A stretch of 39,863 bases of DNA from Methanobacteriota archaeon (lineage in GTDB: Archaea; Thermoplasmatota; Poseidoniia; Poseidoniales; Thalassarchaeaceae), in contig PBSO01000037.1 of the NCBI GenBank assembly GCA_002726275.1, positions 1 to 39,863 of the forward strand. The letters are read 5' to 3'. Below the pieces are notes generated by a model. The model searched no databases, had not been told where the DNA came from, and worked only from the letters and a program-made list of their open reading frames with translations. A program made the position numbers and the translations under genes. Below, one piece after another: positions 1-8,692 of the stretch. Numbering within the stretch: the stretch's first letter is position 1; each line of letters opens with the position of its first letter.

Positions 1-1
1 G

Positions 2-73
2 ATAACCGAGGAGGACGCCATTATCACTCTGGAGTCTCTGGGTGAAGTATTGGATGAACTTCCTAAGCGATAA
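2..73 (+). CDS. C-terminal fragment of a protein truncated by the window edge (…ITEEDAIITLESLGEVLDELPKR*)
   Basis: Open frame from base 2 to TAA at 71-73; product not identifiable from 23 residues. Confidence 0.5.
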   Translation: MTEEDAIITLESLGEVLDELPKR

Positions 74-74
74 T

Positions 75-89
75 TGCCCCTACGGGGCA
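75..89 (+). terminator. Hairpin TGCCCC-TAC-GGGGCA just after the upstream stop codon; possible 3'-end element
   Basis: Perfect 6-bp inverted repeat with 3-nt spacer, 1 nt after the stop; no clear U-tract. Confidence 0.4.
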
Positions 90-137
90 TGCTTTGCGTT
101 GAAATAGGGGTGGTGGGTCGGCCGGGACATGGGAGAC

Positions 138-584
138 ATGCAGACGACCTTCGTGATGATCAAGCCTGACGGCGTGCAGAGGGGCCTAGTGGCCGACATA
201 ATCGGACGGTTCGAGACCAAGGGGCTACGCCTCGTCGGACTAAGGCAGCTGACTCCCTCGATGGAGCTGGCGGAGGCCCACTACGAGGTCCACAAGGAGC
301 GACCGTTCTACGGCGGGCTCATCGAGTTCATCACCTCCGGCCCCGTTGTCGCAATGGCATGGACCGGGGTGGACGCGATCAGCGTCGCTCGCAACCTCAT
401 CGGGCCGACCGACGGCCGAACAGCCGCACCAGGCACCATCAGGGGCGACTTCGCAATGGACATCGGGCACAACGTGATCCACGGCTCCGACGGCGAGGAC
501 ACGGCGTCCTTCGAGCTGGGGCTGTGGTTCCCTGAGGGACTGGTCGACTGGACCCGCGACGAAGAGTCGCACATATACGAGTGA
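138..584 (+). CDS. ndk: Nucleoside diphosphate kinase
   Basis: [16 protein letters not shown]… and the NVIHGSDG active-site His motif; ORF opens at 129 but ATG at 138 fits the family start. Confidence 0.97.
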   Translation: MQTTFVMIKPDGVQRGLVADIIGRFETKGLRLVGLRQLTPSMELAEAHYEVHKERPFYGGLIEFITSGPVVAMAWTGVDAISVARNLIGPTDGRTAAPGTIRGDFAMDIGHNVIHGSDGEDTASFELGLWFPEGLVDWTRDEESHIYE

Positions 585-615
585 GCAATCAATTCAGCAG
601 GGGAAGGAGCATGAG

Positions 616-2403
616 GTGGATGGTATGTCAGAACGCAGGCAACCCATCGTCGCTGTGCTAGGTCACGTGGACCACGGCAAGACCTCCCTCCTCGACCACA
701 TCAGGGGCCTCGGATCGGACTCCCGTGCCTCGGTCATGGACCGCGAGGCCGGCGGGATAACCCAGCACATAGGCGCCACCGAGGTGCCGGCGGACATCCT
801 CAACGAGCTCTGCTCCCCCTTGATGGGCGGGAACACGTTCGACTCGCCGGGACTCCTGTTCATCGACACCCCGGGTCACCACTCGTTCTCCACGCTCCGC
901 TCCAGGGGTGGCTCCCTCGCAGACATCGCGATACTGATTGTCGACGTCATGGAGGGCTGCAGGCCGCAGACCCTCGAGTCGCTACGCGTCCTGAAGGCGG
1001 CCAAGACCCCGTTCGTCATCGCTGCCAACAAGGTCGACAGGATATACGGCTGGGACGCCCAGCCAGGTCGCGCCATGGCCCTCTCGATGAGGAACCAGAC
1101 GCAGGACGCGATGGCCCTGTTCGAGAAGCAGTACTGGAGCCTAGTGGGACAGTTCGCCGAGGAGGGTCTCAACATCGAGCGCTACGACCGTGTCAAGGAC
1201 TTCACCAAGGACATCGCGATGGTGCCCATCTCCGCTAGGGAGGGAGAGGGCATCCAGGACCTGCTCGCTGTCGTGATCGGCCTCGCCGAGAGGTACCTCA
1301 CCGAGCAGCTCACCGACGTGGAGGGCTCCGGGGAGGGCACGGTCCTCGAGATGAAGGAGGAGAGGGGGCTCGGCAAGACCCTCGACGTCATCCTCCACAG
1401 GGGCTCCATCAAGAAGGGGGACGAGATAGTACTCGTGACCACCGAGGGAGGCCTGTCCACTCGCGTCAAGGGGCTCTTCAGCCCACGCGGCATGAGCGAG
1501 ATGAGGGACGCTGGCGACCGCTGGGACGACACGGAGGTCGCTCATGCGGCATCCGGGCTCAAGGTCTCGGCACCCGACCTCGACAACGTCCTCGCTGGCA
1601 CCACTCTCCGCGTGGTCCACACCGACTCCGAGAGGGAGGAGGCGATGGCCGCGGCCAAGGCCGAGTCCGAGCTCTCCATCGAGCTGGAGGAGGAGGGAGT
1701 CGCGATCAAGGCCGACACGGTCGGTGGATTGGAGGCACTCGCCAAGGAGCTACAGGCTCTCGATGTGCCGATTCGCAGCGCCACTATAGGAAAGGTCAGC
1801 CGCCGGGACGTGAGGAGCGCCGAGGCGGCAGTAGACCCTCTCCAGAGGGTGATAATGGCGTTCAGCACAGAGATACTCCCCGATGCCGAGGCCGAGATAG
1901 AGTCCTCCGACACCGGCGTGCACTACATCGGCTCCGACATCATCTACCGCATCCTCGAGGAGAGGGAGGAGTGGATAGAGACCAGGACCCGCGAGATAGA
2001 GGAGGCGAACCGCGAGCAGATCGTTTACCCTGGCAGGATAATGCTCCTTCCCGACCACACGTTCCGCATATCCAAGCCAGCCGTCGTGGGCGTCAGGGTG
2101 CTCGCAGGGCGGGTCCACGTCGGTCAGAAGCTCCTCAAGGACGGAAACCGCGTCGGGCGCATCAAGTCAATCCGCTCCGGTGAGGAGTCGATGAAGGAGG
2201 CGATGCAGGGCGCAGAGGTCGCACTCGCTATCGAAGGGGCCACCGTGGGCAGGCAGATCGACGAGGAGGACATCCTCCTCGTGGACGTCCCCGAGTCCCA
2301 TGCCAGGAAGCTCAGGAGGATGGACCTGAGCGCTGCCGAGGAGGAGGTCCTGGAGGAGCTGCAGGAAATCCACCGCAAGGACGACCACTTCTGGGGACGA
2401 TAG
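616..2403 (+). CDS. infB: Translation initiation factor IF-2 (archaeal aIF5B type)
   Basis: GHVDHGKTSLLD, DTPGHHSF and NKVD GTPase motifs; 595 aa; follows ndk as in many archaea. ATG at 625 is an alternative start. Confidence 0.96.
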   Translation: MDGMSERRQPIVAVLGHVDHGKTSLLDHIRGLGSDSRASVMDREAGGITQHIGATEVPADILNELCSPLMGGNTFDSPGLLFIDTPGHHSFSTLRSRGGSLADIAILIVDVMEGCRPQTLESLRVLKAAKTPFVIAANKVDRIYGWDAQPGRAMALSMRNQTQDAMALFEKQYWSLVGQFAEEGLNIERYDRVKDFTKDIAMVPISAREGEGIQDLLAVVIGLAERYLTEQLTDVEGSGEGTVLEMKEERGLGKTLDVILHRGSIKKGDEIVLVTTEGGLSTRVKGLFSPRGMSEMRDAGDRWDDTEVAHAASGLKVSAPDLDNVLAGTTLRVVHTDSEREEAMAAAKAESELSIELEEEGVAIKADTVGGLEALAKELQALDVPIRSATIGKVSRRDVRSAEAAVDPLQRVIMAFSTEILPDAEAEIESSDTGVHYIGSDIIYRILEEREEWIETRTREIEEANREQIVYPGRIMLLPDHTFRISKPAVVGVRVLAGRVHVGQKLLKDGNRVGRIKSIRSGEESMKEAMQGAEVALAIEGATVGRQIDEEDILLVDVPESHARKLRRMDLSAAEEEVLEELQEIHRKDDHFWGR

Positions 2404-2487
2404 GCCCAATGAAGTAAGCCAGTCACAAGAGAACCGAACACTCAAGTAGTGAGTGAGAGGGCCTGAGTTTAGTTAGGTGAGTGTGAA

Positions 2488-3474
2488 ATGACGATGTCTA
2501 AGACTGGTGACGCTAAGTCCCGAGAGCTAATTCAGACGGTTTCCCAGATTTCGAACGGCTTGATGAACGAGGTAAGCAAGGTCATCATCGGGAAGCAGGA
2601 GAACCTGCGACGTGTGACCATAGGCATCCTGTCCAACGGGAACATGCTCATCGAGGACTTCCCCGGACTGGCCAAGACGCTGATGGCGAACACCTTCTCG
2701 TCGGCCCTCGGATGCAAGTTCAAGCGTGTCCAGTTCACCCCAGACCTGCTCCCAGCTGACGTCATGGGGACGTACATGTACGACCAGCAGGCTGGCGAGT
2801 TCAAGCTCCGACCGGGGCCGCTGTTCACCAACCTCCTACTCGCTGACGAGATCAACAGGGCGCCACCCAAGACGCAGGCCGCTCTGCTGGAGGCCATGGA
2901 GGAGAAGCAGGTCACCATCGAGGGTATCACCCACAAGCTCCCAGCGCCATTCATCACCATGGCGACCCAGAACCCTATCGAGCAGGAGGGAACATACCCC
3001 CTCCCAGAGGCCCAGATGGACCGATTCCTGATGAAGATGTCAATGGGGTACCCAGACAGGCAGGAGGAGAAGGCCATCTTGCAGCGAAGGAAGCTCCGAG
3101 GCAAGGACGAGTACGACATCGAGCAGGTCACAAGCCCGAAGAAGGTCGTGGCAATGCAGAAGGCGTTGGAGACCGTCCACGTCGACCCGGCCATCATGTC
3201 CTACATCGTCGAGCTGGTGCAGAGGACCAGGGAGGATCACAGGATAATCACAGGAGCCTCGCCCCGTGCGAGCCAGTCCCTGTTCAAGACCAGCCGCGCT
3301 AGTGCAGCCATCGATGGCCGCGACTACGTGATACCGGACGACATCAAGGCAGTCGCCCTGCAGGTCGTCAGCCACAGGATCATGCTCAAGCCCGAGTCCA
3401 AGATTCGAGGCGTCACGGGACACCACATCATGAGGAAGATCCTCTCAGAGGTCCCCGTTCCAGTGATCCAGTGA
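2488..3474 (+). CDS. MoxR-family AAA+ ATPase
   Basis: EDFPGLAKT Walker A region, LLADEINRAPPKTQAALLEAMEE Walker B, ATQNPIEQEGTYPLPEAQMDRF sensor region. Confidence 0.95.
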   Translation: MTMSKTGDAKSRELIQTVSQISNGLMNEVSKVIIGKQENLRRVTIGILSNGNMLIEDFPGLAKTLMANTFSSALGCKFKRVQFTPDLLPADVMGTYMYDQQAGEFKLRPGPLFTNLLLADEINRAPPKTQAALLEAMEEKQVTIEGITHKLPAPFITMATQNPIEQEGTYPLPEAQMDRFLMKMSMGYPDRQEEKAILQRRKLRGKDEYDIEQVTSPKKVVAMQKALETVHVDPAIMSYIVELVQRTREDHRIITGASPRASQSLFKTSRASAAIDGRDYVIPDDIKAVALQVVSHRIMLKPESKIRGVTGHHIMRKILSEVPVPVIQ

Positions 3475-3528
3475 TTCGGAATATTCACGGGTCTGGCAGC
3501 ACCCTTGCAGCCTGAGGGAGCGGAGCGG

Positions 3529-4440
3529 ATGTCGCAAGGGCCGGTTGTTATCGCCGTGGTTAACCACAAGGGAGGCACCGCCAAGACCACCACTTCGGTG
3601 AATCTGGCAGCTGCCCTGGCCAAGGGGGACTCGGACATGGGGATTCCTGCTAGGAGAGTCCTCCTCGTTGACCTGGACCCACAGGGAAACGTCGCGACGA
3701 CCTTTGGAATCGACAAGAGCACTCTCGGGCCGACGATGAACGAGCTCTTCAAGGGAGGCATAGACAGCGACCCAGTGCCCCTTTCCGAGTGTCTCCTGAG
3801 TCCCCCTCAGCTGACTTCTGCGATGCGCTCTGCGTGGAAGAGGCACAACCCGGACAGGAAGAGGGGACCACCAAACTCGATCGAGGTTCGGAACCTATGG
3901 GTCCTCCCAGCCGACCTTGATCTATCCGGAGTCGAGATAGACCTAGCCACCAGGATAGGTAGGGAGCACAGGCTGAGGTTGGCCCTTAGGGAAGCCACCG
4001 GCAAGTTCGACGTGGTCATCGTGGACACCCCCCCATCCCTTGGCCTGCTGACTATCAACGGGCTATCTGCAGCTGAGTGGGTCCTCATTCCCATCCAGGC
4101 AGAGTTCTACTCTCTGGAGGGGATGAGCCAGCTCCTAGGCCTCATCAGGAACGTCCAGGGGACCATCAACCCGAGCCTCAAGCTGTTCGGGATAGCCCTC
4201 ACGCTCGTACAGTCCAACAGCAGGCTGGGGGAGACCGTGGCGGAGCAGGCGAGACGCCACTTCGGCGAGAGAGTCTTCGGGACAGAGATACCGAGGCTCG
4301 TCGCGATAGCCGAGGCCCCTCTGGAGGGGGCTCCGATAGTGATAGCGAAGAAGCCGAACAAGTCGAACCCAGGGAGCTCGGTATACTGGGAGCTGGCAAA
4401 AGAGGCGGATGACAGGATAAAACGCATCACTGAAAGCTAG
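3529..4440 (+). CDS. ParA/MinD-family ATPase
   Basis: Deviant Walker A NHKGGTAKTTTSVNLA, VDLDPQGN, VIVDTPPSLGLLTIN; ORF opens at TTG 3505 but ATG 3529 is likelier. Confidence 0.94.
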   Translation: MSQGPVVIAVVNHKGGTAKTTTSVNLAAALAKGDSDMGIPARRVLLVDLDPQGNVATTFGIDKSTLGPTMNELFKGGIDSDPVPLSECLLSPPQLTSAMRSAWKRHNPDRKRGPPNSIEVRNLWVLPADLDLSGVEIDLATRIGREHRLRLALREATGKFDVVIVDTPPSLGLLTINGLSAAEWVLIPIQAEFYSLEGMSQLLGLIRNVQGTINPSLKLFGIALTLVQSNSRLGETVAEQARRHFGERVFGTEIPRLVAIAEAPLEGAPIVIAKKPNKSNPGSSVYWELAKEADDRIKRITES

Positions 4441-4449
4441 CCTTGGATC

Positions 4450-5538
4450 CTAAGCGTCTAGCGCGGACTGTCGCGCATCAAGCAGAGCGGACTCCCATTT
4501 CACCTTCAGCTCGGCCTTCAGCGACTTCAGTATCTCCTTCACTTCCTTCTTTGAGAGATCATCCCTCTTCGAGAACTGCTCCTCCAAGTTGGCTAGCATC
4601 TCGGCCTCCCGCTCCTTGGCGAACTCCGCTACGGACTGCTCCATCTCGACCTCAAGCTCGAGGGCGACCTCCTGCCTCTTCAATGCCAGAGCGGCCTCCA
4701 TGGTCTCCCTCTCGGAACGGAACCTCCTCTCCAGCTCGGAGAGGGCCTTCCTCTCGGCCTCCTCCTCTAGCGACTTCATTCTGACCTCGACGTCGGACTT
4801 CATCTCTGACTCGAGAGACTTCTTCTCCTCGTCAAGCTGCTTCTGGAACTCGCTCTCCTGCTTTCTCCGTGACTCAGCGAGCCTCTCCCTCATTTGGATC
4901 TCCTGCTCCAGACGGTGTGCCTCCACCTTGCGGTGGATCTGTGACTCCGAGGCCTCTCTGAGGTCCATCTCGACGCGCCTCTGCATCCTCTCGGCCTCCT
5001 GGGACGCCTCAAGCTCGAGCCTCTCCTTCAGGAAGGCCTTCCTCCTGTCGAGCTCGACCTCCATCTCGTCCTTCAGCCTCTTCCTGAGCTTCGCTGTGTG
5101 GGCTTCCAGCCTCCTGTCCCTCTCGAGGTCCAATTGCTCCCTGAGCCTGTTCTCCTCTCTCCTTAGCCTGTGGACCATCTCCTCCCTGAGTAGACGCTCC
5201 TCCCTCTCGAGGGCCTCGCTTTCCAGTCTCTCCATCTCATCCTCGAGCTCGGCTCTCAGATCGGCTTCGAGCTGCTGCAGCTGCTCGTCGAATAGTATGT
5301 CGTACCCCTTCCTCATGGCTCCCTGCATCCCAGACAGACGCTCGGTCATCTCTGCAATCCTCATTCTGCGTTCTCTGCGTATGCCGCTTCGGACTCTCGA
5401 CTCCTCGTCCAGGTGGTCCCTTGCACGCGCCATCGACTCCCTGCTGGGGGATGTCGCTAGACGATGCTGAGCTCGTAGGGCGGCCAGTTCGTCGACCCCC
5501 TCGGAGTCATCGTTGCTTGGCGACTTGCTCTCACTCAT
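4450..5538 (-). CDS. Long coiled-coil protein, Glu/Arg/Lys-rich, unknown function
   Basis: About 360 aa of near-continuous charged heptad-like sequence after MSESKSPSNDDSEG; ORF extends to 5637 but ATG at 5538 is more likely. Confidence 0.85.
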   Translation of the reverse strand: MSESKSPSNDDSEGVDELAALRAQHRLATSPSRESMARARDHLDEESRVRSGIRRERRMRIAEMTERLSGMQGAMRKGYDILFDEQLQQLEADLRAELEDEMERLESEALEREERLLREEMVHRLRREENRLREQLDLERDRRLEAHTAKLRKRLKDEMEVELDRRKAFLKERLELEASQEAERMQRRVEMDLREASESQIHRKVEAHRLEQEIQMRERLAESRRKQESEFQKQLDEEKKSLESEMKSDVEVRMKSLEEEAERKALSELERRFRSERETMEAALALKRQEVALELEVEMEQSVAEFAKEREAEMLANLEEQFSKRDDLSKKEVKEILKSLKAELKVKWESALLDARQSALDA

Positions 5539-5623
5539 GGGTACCCATCCCCAGTCTGACGCTTGTTTCTCCCTATTTGAGGGAGGAGGGTCGCAGAAGG
5601 CCGATAACAGCGGTTTGCGGGGT

Positions 5624-5638
5624 CGTGCCGTAGGCACG
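5624..5638 (-). terminator. Hairpin CGTGCC-TAC-GGCACG (minus strand) directly after the zinc-ribbon gene stop
   Basis: Perfect 6-bp inverted repeat with 3-nt spacer, 2 nt beyond the stop at 5641-5643. Confidence 0.4.
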
Positions 5639-5640
5639 GC

Positions 5641-6039
5641 TCAGAATGTCACGTTGAACGCCGCATCGCAGGCAGGGCAGCTCAGCTCTTTCGTGCCGGG
5701 CTTGGGCTTGATCCTGAGCTTGCTCTCGCACCCGGGGCACTGGATCTCGACCTTGTTGACCTTCTCGGTGAGCCTGAATAGTTTCGAGCATGCAGCGCAG
5801 CTGATGTCGAGAGGGCGCTCTTCGCTACCGGCAACGACGATCGTGTTGCAGTGTGGGCAGGGGAGAGTCTCTTCCATCAGGGCGTCAATGGTTGGCTGGT
5901 GGCTAACCCTGCATACCGCATCGCAAACCTTGCACGTTATCTCACCGAGGCCCTGGGGGAGCATGTGCCCGCAGTTGGCGCATTCCGCTAGTGGAGGAGC
6001 GTGCCTAGACTCCACCTCGACAACGTCCGACATGACCAT
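5641..6039 (-). CDS. Multi-zinc-ribbon protein
   Basis: Successive CxxC pairs: CANCG, CKVCD, CPHC, CAAC, CPGC, CPAC. Confidence 0.85.
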   Translation of the reverse strand: MVMSDVVEVESRHAPPLAECANCGHMLPQGLGEITCKVCDAVCRVSHQPTIDALMEETLPCPHCNTIVVAGSEERPLDISCAACSKLFRLTEKVNKVEIQCPGCESKLRIKPKPGTKELSCPACDAAFNVTF

Positions 6040-6042
6040 CCC

Positions 6043-8610
6043 TCACGTATTCGATTTATCAAGCGGTCGTAGGGTTTCACTGCCATCACGGCCAATAAGC
6101 GCCCCAAACGAGTCAACGATGTCAGAACCTATGTCCCTTGCGAGGTCGAATAGGGTGGTGAGCCTCTGAGTGCCAGTCCCGGTGACCCACATTCCGTTCA
6201 GAATGATGAGCAGAGCACTCGCCTCGTGGAGGGCTATCCCAACTGCTAGGTTTATCTCGGCTCCGAGCAGTACCGCTGAGACCAGTATCAAGGTGACCCC
6301 AATTGAGATTGCTATGTTGGCTAGGACGACGCTCCTGGTCCTCCTTGACAGGGTTATCAGCCTCGATAGTGCACGTGGGTCCTCTCCTGGGATCAGCACA
6401 TCGGCTGCATCGAGGTTGACCTGATCCCCGCTCCCTACAGCGATGCCGACATCTGCTGCTGCTAGGGCCCCTGCGTCGTTGAAGCCGTCTCCTGCCATCA
6501 GGGTCTTGCCTGCTTTGGACTTCTCCGAGACCCATGCTGCCTTTCCTTCTGGGTCAACGCCACCTCTGCATGAACTAGGGGGTATTCCGAACCTGCTCGC
6601 GAACGCCTCTACGCTTGACTGCTCGTCACCACTGAGTATCTCTATTGTTACGCCGCTCTTCGTCAGAGAATCTAGCATCTCCGCCACTCCCTCGCGTGTG
6701 TCATCGTGAGAGAATCCGAATGAAGCGATTGCCCTGCCCTCGATGGATAGGACGCTGGCACCGAACCCGGATTTCCGATACTCAGCTAGAGACGAGTCCA
6801 GTTCCTCGGGTATCTCAACCCCCTCTGACATGAGCCAGTCTACACGTCCAAGCATCAGCTTCTGACCCCTGAGGGAACCCGTTACCCCTGCATCGCCGTC
6901 CGCGATGTCAGATATCTGCAACGGCTTGATGGACCTGCTTTCCGTGACTCCCAGTATCGATTTGGCATAGGGGTGATTGGATCTCATCTCCAGTCCCGCG
7001 GCCATTCTCAGGACATTGTCCTCAGACTCGTCATCTGATACCGAGATTCCGGTGAGAACCGGATGACCGCTAGTCAGCGTCCCAGTCTTGTCGAGTAGTG
7101 CTAGACTTACGCCCGCTGCTGCCTCTAGGACGTCACCCCCTCTAGCGATTAGGCCAGATGACGAGGCGGACGTCAGAGCAGCTGCATGGGGTATCGGGGC
7201 GGCAAGAAGCAATGAGCACGGACAGGAGACTACCCAAAGCAGAGCAGTGGTCATGATCATCTCCTCACTTCTCCCGTGCACGAGGAACGCTAGGAATGGG
7301 GCGAGAACCAAGACTAGGGGGACCCAGTACTTGGTGAACGTCTCTATCGAGCTCTGGGTTCTAGTGGGCTTGTCCTTGTACTCCCTGACTAGGTCGACCA
7401 GGCCTGACAGGCGCGTCTCATCGCCACTGGCAACCGCTCTTATGACGACAGGGCCCCTGACAAGCGTCAGTCCAGCCTCCACCAGGTCCCCCTTGCTTAT
7501 CGATACTGGAACTGGCTCGCCTGTGAGAGGGGCCCTGTTTAGAGAACCGGATCCCTCTGTCACGGTACCGTCGACGGGTACAATCTCCCCGGACCTGACC
7601 TCGATCAGGTCCCCAGCCCCAATAGCCTCCACTGGCGTCATGTCGCCATCCTGACAGTCATCCAGCTGTACGCAGGATGGAGCTACTGTGAGGCTCCTCT
7701 GAATCACGTTAAGACTCCTAACTCCAGAGAGTTGCCCATTGGATGGGCTCACCAGCCTGGCTCCTCTGGGCATCCTATCAAGGCCCCCCTGCATCGACTC
7801 TCTTGCCCTGATGATTGCACGTTCTTCCAAGTGCGAGGCTAGGGCTTCCAGACCCACCACCATCAATGCCTCCGCCCACTCTCCTAGAATAACGGCCCCG
7901 AGGACTGCCAGGGATGTGAGTACCTGGAAACCCAGTATCCTGTTCTGGATGCTCGCCATCCCCTCTTGGAACATCTTGAATCCAGCCATTGAGACCCCAA
8001 CGAATCCGATTATGGATGAGAAGATGCTCGGAAGCCCACTGCTCTCCACTATCAGAATCGCGAGAATCATAGGGATTGTCAGGACTGAGGTAATCAGCTT
8101 GATCTGGTCATCCCTGAGCCTCTTCGTTGTAGACGGCGCGTATAGAGCATCATCCCCTAGGATGGCTGTAATCATCGATTCTGCGACCGACCTGAGCCCC
8201 TCTTCTCTAATCCATAGGCTCTGGATCTCAATTTTACCATCATCCATCCTTATTCCGAGCACCCCCGGAACCCCTAGCAACTCGTTCCTCAGACCCCTGC
8301 GATCCTTACCTATTCTGCTGGCCGCCTCTCTTGGAGTGATTCCAACGACTTGGGTCCATCCTACATCGGGGCTGTGGCCGAGACTCTCGAGAACAGAGGA
8401 TGACTTCGAGATTCGCCCCCTCGAGACATCCAGTCCAATCCTCGCAGTTCCTTCAGTGACAGAAATCTTGCAAGAGTCAATACCGGGCAGTCTGCTAACC
8501 GCCTTGGTCGCCTTCATGGCGCAGTCCGGACAGTCCATCCCTCTGATTCCCCATTCGAAGTTGTGGATGCCATCAGGTGCTAACGCGGAGTACCCATCCG
8601 CCTGCTCCAT
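6043..8610 (-). CDS. P1B-type heavy-metal-transporting ATPase
   Basis: N-terminal GMDCPDC metal-binding domain, SCPCSL membrane motif, DKTGTLT phosphorylation site, GDGFNDAGAL hinge. Confidence 0.95.
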   Translation of the reverse strand: MEQADGYSALAPDGIHNFEWGIRGMDCPDCAMKATKAVSRLPGIDSCKISVTEGTARIGLDVSRGRISKSSSVLESLGHSPDVGWTQVVGITPREAASRIGKDRRGLRNELLGVPGVLGIRMDDGKIEIQSLWIREEGLRSVAESMITAILGDDALYAPSTTKRLRDDQIKLITSVLTIPMILAILIVESSGLPSIFSSIIGFVGVSMAGFKMFQEGMASIQNRILGFQVLTSLAVLGAVILGEWAEALMVVGLEALASHLEERAIIRARESMQGGLDRMPRGARLVSPSNGQLSGVRSLNVIQRSLTVAPSCVQLDDCQDGDMTPVEAIGAGDLIEVRSGEIVPVDGTVTEGSGSLNRAPLTGEPVPVSISKGDLVEAGLTLVRGPVVIRAVASGDETRLSGLVDLVREYKDKPTRTQSSIETFTKYWVPLVLVLAPFLAFLVHGRSEEMIMTTALLWVVSCPCSLLLAAPIPHAAALTSASSSGLIARGGDVLEAAAGVSLALLDKTGTLTSGHPVLTGISVSDDESEDNVLRMAAGLEMRSNHPYAKSILGVTESRSIKPLQISDIADGDAGVTGSLRGQKLMLGRVDWLMSEGVEIPEELDSSLAEYRKSGFGASVLSIEGRAIASFGFSHDDTREGVAEMLDSLTKSGVTIEILSGDEQSSVEAFASRFGIPPSSCRGGVDPEGKAAWVSEKSKAGKTLMAGDGFNDAGALAAADVGIAVGSGDQVNLDAADVLIPGEDPRALSRLITLSRRTRSVVLANIAISIGVTLILVSAVLLGAEINLAVGIALHEASALLIILNGMWVTGTGTQRLTTLFDLARDIGSDIVDSFGALIGRDGSETLRPLDKSNT

Positions 8611-8692
8611 GTTCCTCGGATGACGGGGAATGCCTTGAATCTGATTAGTGAATAGGCGATGGAGTCATCAGGTCACCAGCATTCCGGCATAC

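Noticed and set aside
75-89. UNCG (UACG) tetraloop interpretation of the CCTACGG hairpins
   Set aside because: With a UACG tetraloop the stems mismatch after one to three pairs; the perfect stems in all three cases require a 3-nt TAC loop.
2532-3197. 221-aa minus-strand ORF
   Set aside because: Antisense to MoxR; no recognisable motif.
3529-4440. ParABS plasmid-partition locus
   Set aside because: No ParB-like gene or iterated parS-like sites nearby; treated as an orphan ParA-family ATPase.
4589-5470. 293-aa plus-strand ORF (Ser/Leu-rich)
   Set aside because: Antisense shadow of the Glu/Arg-rich coiled-coil gene; composition follows from complementing GAG/CTC-type codons.
7739-8623. 294-aa plus-strand ORF opposite the P1B ATPase
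   Set aside because: Fully antisense to a clearly recognisable ATPase; no family signature.
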